Assembly: GCA_027020665.1 (NCBI GenBank)
Contig: JALUVJ010000092.1
Span: forward strand, 1-43,342
Direction: 5' to 3'
Length of the DNA stretch: 43,342 nt
Source: Nitrospira sp.
GTDB taxonomy: Bacteria; Nitrospirota; Nitrospiria; SBBL01; JAADHI01
Shown here: positions 39,829-43,342 of the stretch, one piece after another
Position numbering within the stretch: the stretch's first letter is position 1
Layout: the number at the start of each line of letters is the position of its first letter
Position numbers and translations under genes: made by a program
The notes under the pieces: model-generated
What the model was told of the DNA's origin: nothing
The model's input: the letters and a program-made list of their open reading frames with translations, nothing else
Databases searched by the model: none

Positions 39829-40171
39829 GGGCGCTGAGCGACATCCCTCAACCTTTTCGTTTCCGGACGCTTTTATAAAGTGCGCGGCTGCCGCCCTGGC
39901 TTTTTACAGCTTCTTTTTGACTCCCGTTTTTGCTGCTGATTTCTATCACGGGACGGACAAAAGCGGCGGCGCCGTATCGCGAAGCAAAAAAGTTCCTGAA
40001 AAAACTTACCCGCTACACCGCTTTAAACCAAGTGCCGGTTTCCTGGCGGCGACTGAAGCACTGATGTTACATACGCCATTCCCGCGAAGGCGGAAGTGAG
40101 GTATTGATTATGCCAATAAAATCATGAAGAAGCACAGGATGACCGCTTGCGTAATAGGCGATTGGAAGCGT
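39829..40171. other. Intergenic stretch with possible decayed exported gene
   Basis: 343 nt without an intact gene. A plus-strand frame from about 39870 reads KCAAAALAFYSFFLTPVFAA followed by DFYHGTDKSGGA, which looks like a signal peptide and mature start but has no start codon. Near 39965-39985 a second frame continues as EAKKFLKKLTRYTALNQVPV and stops at about 40061. Together they suggest a short frameshifted remnant. GGGCGCTGAGCGACATC at 39829-39845 recurs at 14533-14549 with one change. Confidence 0.35.
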
Positions 40172-41488
40172 TCAATCCGCTTGGCGGACGGCGAGTTTTT
40201 GATTCACCGTGAGCCGCCAGGCCTTGAGCTTTTTTTCAAGCAGCGGTGCGCGATGGATTTGCGGTTCTGAATGTGGAAAGTTGCCTTCTTTTTCCCAGTT
40301 CCGCACGATTTTTTTTGCTTCTGAAAAGGCATCCGCAAAACTGGGGGCCTGATCCAGTGCGTATTGGAAAAACGCCCGGCCGAAATAAGTCATCTCAGAA
40401 TCATCACCGCATCCGAAAGAAGCCCGATCCGCGTGCGCGGAGGTCATGACCATTGTGTGTTCATCTTTGAGATGATCGATGAAGCCACCGGAATAACAGG
40501 CGGAAATGGCGACGACTTTCCACTTAATGCCGGATTCCTGAAGGATTTCCGAGAGTGTCTCTGCAGACAGGTTCATCAAAGGCACCCCGCCGAGCGAAAC
40601 AGAGAGGGTGTGCGTCTTCGAACCGTGACTTGTGAGGTACAAAAAGAGAATGTCTTCTTCGGTATCCATTCGGGCGGCGAGAATTTGCAGCGCCACACGA
40701 AGATTAATGACACTTGCGATCGGCACTTCATTCACAATCGCCGGATGATTGATGAGGTACATCGTCCGGTTTTGCATGCTGAATTTGGTTTCAAAGCGGG
40801 CCGTTGTATAAAGGGCCTCGTTCATGAAGACGTCCTGATGGCTGTCTGCTCCGAAAGACAGGAAGTATAAATCCGGCACACCGGGTCGTGAAGCGGCGAT
40901 GCGGCTCATGGATTCGCTGAGCAACTGGTATTGATAAAACAACACGACTTCGGGATTCATGATGTCGCCGTCTTGAGGTTCACGCACAAACTGCGTATTT
41001 TTATCCAGCAAACCGTGATTCCACTCGCCGGCCAAGGTCTTTGCATTGCCTTCGGAATCAACAAATGAAAGGATGCCTTTTCCGTGGAACTCGTTGTTTT
41101 CAAACTCGCCGACATACTTATCGCCATTGCCTCGCGTCAGCATGCCGTAGCCGTAGAATCTCCCTTCTTTAAAATCGCCGGTGTATTTTGAGCCTTCTGC
41201 AAAAAAATACACCCCTTCGCCGTGAATGAGCCCATTCGAAAACTCGCCAACGTAACGGTCTCCGTTGAGGGTGAGCAAGGTTCCTTTGCCGTGCGGTATC
41301 CCGCCCTCAAAGGTGCCTTCGTAAAGTGAGCCGTCCATCAAGGTGACCTTGCAGATGCCGGCACAAGATAAGTGTGCGTTTGCCTCGGTTCTCTTGCCGG
41401 TGTCGTGGGTCTTTAGGGTTGTACAGGCGGTTAAGGTGGTCAGAAAAAATAAGGGTAAGAGTATTTTTATCTCCTGAAAAACGTGCAT
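40172..41488 (-). CDS. Lipoprotein with MORN repeats and C13 (legumain/caspase-like) peptidase
   Basis: 438 residues. The N-terminus KILLPLFFLTTLTACTTL has a standard lipobox with Cys22. Residues about 52-160 hold four or five MORN repeats (LYEGTFEGGIPHGKGTL, YVGEFSNGLIHGEGVYF, YTGDFKEGRFYGYGML, YVGEFENNEFHGKGIL). After a linker a C13-type peptidase domain follows: LYFLSFGADSHQDVF, the catalytic His288 in FLYLTSHGSKTHTL, and Cys331 in VVAISACYSGGFID. Both catalytic residues are intact. C13 includes legumain and GPI transamidase; bacterial forms are poorly studied. The gene is 86 nt downstream of lolD on the same strand, so it may be co-expressed with lipoprotein export. Substrate unknown. Confidence 0.88.
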   Translation of the reverse strand: MHVFQEIKILLPLFFLTTLTACTTLKTHDTGKRTEANAHLSCAGICKVTLMDGSLYEGTFEGGIPHGKGTLLTLNGDRYVGEFSNGLIHGEGVYFFAEGSKYTGDFKEGRFYGYGMLTRGNGDKYVGEFENNEFHGKGILSFVDSEGNAKTLAGEWNHGLLDKNTQFVREPQDGDIMNPEVVLFYQYQLLSESMSRIAASRPGVPDLYFLSFGADSHQDVFMNEALYTTARFETKFSMQNRTMYLINHPAIVNEVPIASVINLRVALQILAARMDTEEDILFLYLTSHGSKTHTLSVSLGGVPLMNLSAETLSEILQESGIKWKVVAISACYSGGFIDHLKDEHTMVMTSAHADRASFGCGDDSEMTYFGRAFFQYALDQAPSFADAFSEAKKIVRNWEKEGNFPHSEPQIHRAPLLEKKLKAWRLTVNQKLAVRQAD

Positions 41489-41574
41489 TACCGAAGCCCC
41501 CTCGTTCCAGTATATCAGGCAATCGGAAAAACGGAGGGCGGTTTGGGGGAAAGGCCGGAACGGATCGGTGTTTG

Positions 41575-42243
41575 TCAGGCCGGGGCGATGTTGCCGTCCA
41601 CCATTGTGATCAGGCGGTCTGACTGAAGGGAAAGTTTTTCATTGTGGGTGACCAGCACAAAGGTCATGCCGCGTTGTTGATTGAGGGTGCGCAAAAGGCC
41701 AAAAACCTCATCGCTGGTCTGGGTATCCAGGTTTCCCGTCGGCTCATCGGCCAAAATAAGTTTGGGGCCAAGCGCTAAGGCTCTTGCGATGGCCACGCGT
41801 TGTTGCTCTCCGCCGGAGAGCTCACCCGGTTTGTGATGCACCCGGTCTGCCAAACCCACGGCATCCAGCAAGGCCAAGGCATCTGCTTTGAGTTTTTTTT
41901 GCGGCATGCGACGGATGAGGCCGGGCATCATGGTATTTTCCAGGGCGGAAAATTCGTGCAAGAGGTGGTGGAATTGAAAAATGAACCCGACCTTTTCGTT
42001 GCGAAAGCGGGCCAATTCGCTGTCGGATTGTGCAAAAAGGTCGATCCCTTCAAACAAAATCTTCCCCGAAGTGGGTCGATCCAAAGCACCCAGCAGGGTC
42101 AGCAGCGTGCTTTTTCCCACCCCGGAAGGCCCCACGATCGCCAGCATTTCACCCGCTTTAATTTCAAAAGACACGCCTTTTAGAATGTGCAGCGCCTTGT
42201 CCGGCATGGGAAAAGATCTATGGAGATCAATGACTTGAATCAT
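41575..42243 (-). CDS. lolD: Lipoprotein-releasing ABC transporter ATPase LolD
   Basis: ATPase of LolCDE, which extracts lipoproteins from the inner membrane for delivery to LolA. About 222 residues from ATG 42243; a GTG three codons upstream is possible. Walker [15 protein letters not shown]-loop [20 protein letters not shown] (LolD-typical), signature [15 protein letters not shown], Walker [14 protein letters not shown] and switch His in LVTHNEKL are intact. It lies 33 nt after the lolC/E stop on the same strand. Confidence 0.94.
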   Translation of the reverse strand: MIQVIDLHRSFPMPDKALHILKGVSFEIKAGEMLAIVGPSGVGKSTLLTLLGALDRPTSGKILFEGIDLFAQSDSELARFRNEKVGFIFQFHHLLHEFSALENTMMPGLIRRMPQKKLKADALALLDAVGLADRVHHKPGELSGGEQQRVAIARALALGPKLILADEPTGNLDTQTSDEVFGLLRTLNQQRGMTFVLVTHNEKLSLQSDRLITMVDGNIAPA

Positions 42244-42276
42244 GCCCTGCACGCCGAACGGTTGCGGATTCCGGGT

Positions 42277-43342
42277 TTATTCATAACGCAGCCCCTCAAC
42301 GGGCTCCATTTTAGCCGCCTGCCATGAAGGGTAAAGTGTCGCCAACAAGGTAATCAGAAAGGCCGATCCTGTTACGAGCACCACGTCAATGAGATGAAGG
42401 CGCATGGGCAGATTGCTGATATAGTACACATCTCCCGGCAATTGATAGAAGGTTTCCAGGGCCAAACTGATACCCAGCCCCAACGGAAGCCCCACGGCCA
42501 CACCGATGCCGCCGATGATGAGGCCCTCAAAAATAAAGATGTGGCGAATGGATTTCTGGGTCGCCCCCATGGCCTTTAAAATCGAAATTTCACGTGCCTT
42601 TTCCGAAACCGTCATCGTCAAAGTGCCCACAATATTAAAAGAAGCCACCAAAATGATGAGTACTAAAATGACAAACATCATATCTTTCTCGAGTTCCAGC
42701 GCCGAAAAAAGGTTGCGATTGAGTGCCTTCCAGTCGCGTGCCTGATAAGGAAAATCCAGGCGGGCCTCGATTTCTTCCGCAACCGCATCGGCCAAAAAGA
42801 TATCCTTGACCTTCACTTCAATTCCGGATGCAACATCTGCAAGATTAAAAAAACGCTGCGCCTCGGCCATCGCAATATAGGCCAGAGAAGAATCATATTC
42901 ATACATGCCCGAATCAAAGAGGCCCACGACCTGAAATTTCCGAATCTTGGGGGTAAAGCCGCTTGGTGCGCCCAAGGCCTGACCGATAGATGCGCCTTGT
43001 TTCAGAACGGGAGAGACGACATGGATCACATCGCCCCAAAACACACCCAAGCGATTGGCCAACTCCTGTCCCAGCACAATGCCGGGCAGAATTTTTTCGG
43101 GGCCGTCCTTGCCTTCGTTTGCCTTTGTTTGCGGCGGCAAATTGGGCGGGGGCGTGTTCAAAAATTCCAAGCGGCCTTCGACCATGTTTTCCCCAAGCTT
43201 CGTGACCGTGCCCTCTTTTGCGGGATCAATGCCGCGCAAGGCAACACCAAAAGCACTGGACGGTGAAGACAATAAGACCTGTCTGAAAATGAAGGGCGTG
43301 GCCGAGACAACCTGAGGGACTTCAAGAACCGCATCAATGAGA
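42277..43342 (-). CDS. Lipoprotein-releasing system permease LolC/LolE, 5' partial
   Basis: The frame is open to the window edge, so the start and first membrane helix are missing. Visible: the end of the periplasmic MacB_PCD domain (ATPFIFRQVLLS, ALRGIDPAKEGTVTK, GIVLGQELANRLGVFWGDVI, VGLFDSGMYEYDSSLAYI). The FtsX domain follows with three helices (MMFVILVLIILVASFNIVGT with MTVSEKAREISILKAMGAT, IFEGLIIGGIGVAVGLPLGL, VTGSAFLITLLATLYPSW) and the typical end AAKMEPVEGLRYE. LolC and LolE cannot be told apart from this part. Operon with lolD and possibly the MORN-C13 lipoprotein gene. Confidence 0.93.
   Translation of the reverse strand, partial: LIDAVLEVPQVVSATPFIFRQVLLSSPSSAFGVALRGIDPAKEGTVTKLGENMVEGRLEFLNTPPPNLPPQTKANEGKDGPEKILPGIVLGQELANRLGVFWGDVIHVVSPVLKQGASIGQALGAPSGFTPKIRKFQVVGLFDSGMYEYDSSLAYIAMAEAQRFFNLADVASGIEVKVKDIFLADAVAEEIEARLDFPYQARDWKALNRNLFSALELEKDMMFVILVLIILVASFNIVGTLTMTVSEKAREISILKAMGATQKSIRHIFIFEGLIIGGIGVAVGLPLGLGISLALETFYQLPGDVYYISNLPMRLHLIDVVLVTGSAFLITLLATLYPSWQAAKMEPVEGLRYE

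Noticed and set aside
1-43342. CRISPR array, prophage or insertion sequence
   Set aside because: No regularly spaced direct repeats, integrase, transposase or phage structural genes were seen.

Overview
The window reads as chromosome of a flagellated Gram-negative (diderm) bacterium. It carries LolC/E and LolD for lipoprotein export, several lipoproteins, a proteobacterial-type flagellin with cap and chaperone genes, 6S RNA beside zapA, and near-consensus sigma-70, sigma-28 and sigma-54 promoters. Pairing csrA with fliW and a GldFG-type ABC cluster suggests a deltaproteobacteria-like lineage. No rRNA or other taxonomic marker is present, so that placement is only an inference. No phage, insertion sequence or CRISPR array was seen; the non-genic DNA instead holds several families of short dispersed palindromic repeats.

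Layout: (1) 1-9449, plus strand, is a flagellar filament island: a very large partial SPINDLY/FkbM glycosyltransferase, csrA, fliW, flagellin, flaG, fliD, fliS and a fliT-like gene. The flagellin gene has a sigma-28 promoter and a leader rich in CsrA-type GGA sites. (2) 9700-13032, minus strand, holds an M16 peptidase pair (active plus HxxEH-less) and a LolA-like exported protein. (3) 13471-19468, plus strand, holds tRNA-Arg(UCU), a DUF445 membrane protein and an ABC cluster (ATPase, GldF-GldG fusion, DUF4340). (4) 19641-21702 holds a small exported protein, then HAD hydrolase and panE on the minus strand. (5) 22209-26054, plus strand, holds zapB-like, zapA, 6S RNA, rarA and xseA. (6) 26164-26580, minus strand, is a zinc-ribbon/Tudor-like protein.

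(7) 26877-35804, minus strand, is a nitrate assimilation unit. A sigma-54 promoter and an attenuator-like leader precede a molybdopterin nitrate reductase, a fused DmsB-DmsC electron-transfer/anchor protein, nirD and nirB. A sigma-54 activator with its own sigma-70 promoter lies just downstream. Together these should reduce nitrate to ammonium, with expression limited both at initiation and by leader termination. (8) 35943-38116, minus strand, holds small lipoproteins, a DUF1653 protein and a CysZ-like permease. (9) 38360-39828, plus strand, holds elbB and a YqgE/AlgH protein. (10) 40172-43342, minus strand, holds lolC/E (cut by the window edge), lolD and a lipoprotein combining MORN repeats with a caspase-like C13 peptidase.

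The points most worth following are the flagellin CsrA leader, the sigma-54 promoter plus ANTAR-like attenuator of the nitrate operon, the duplicated SPINDLY glycosyltransferase, and the MORN-C13 lipoprotein beside lolCD.
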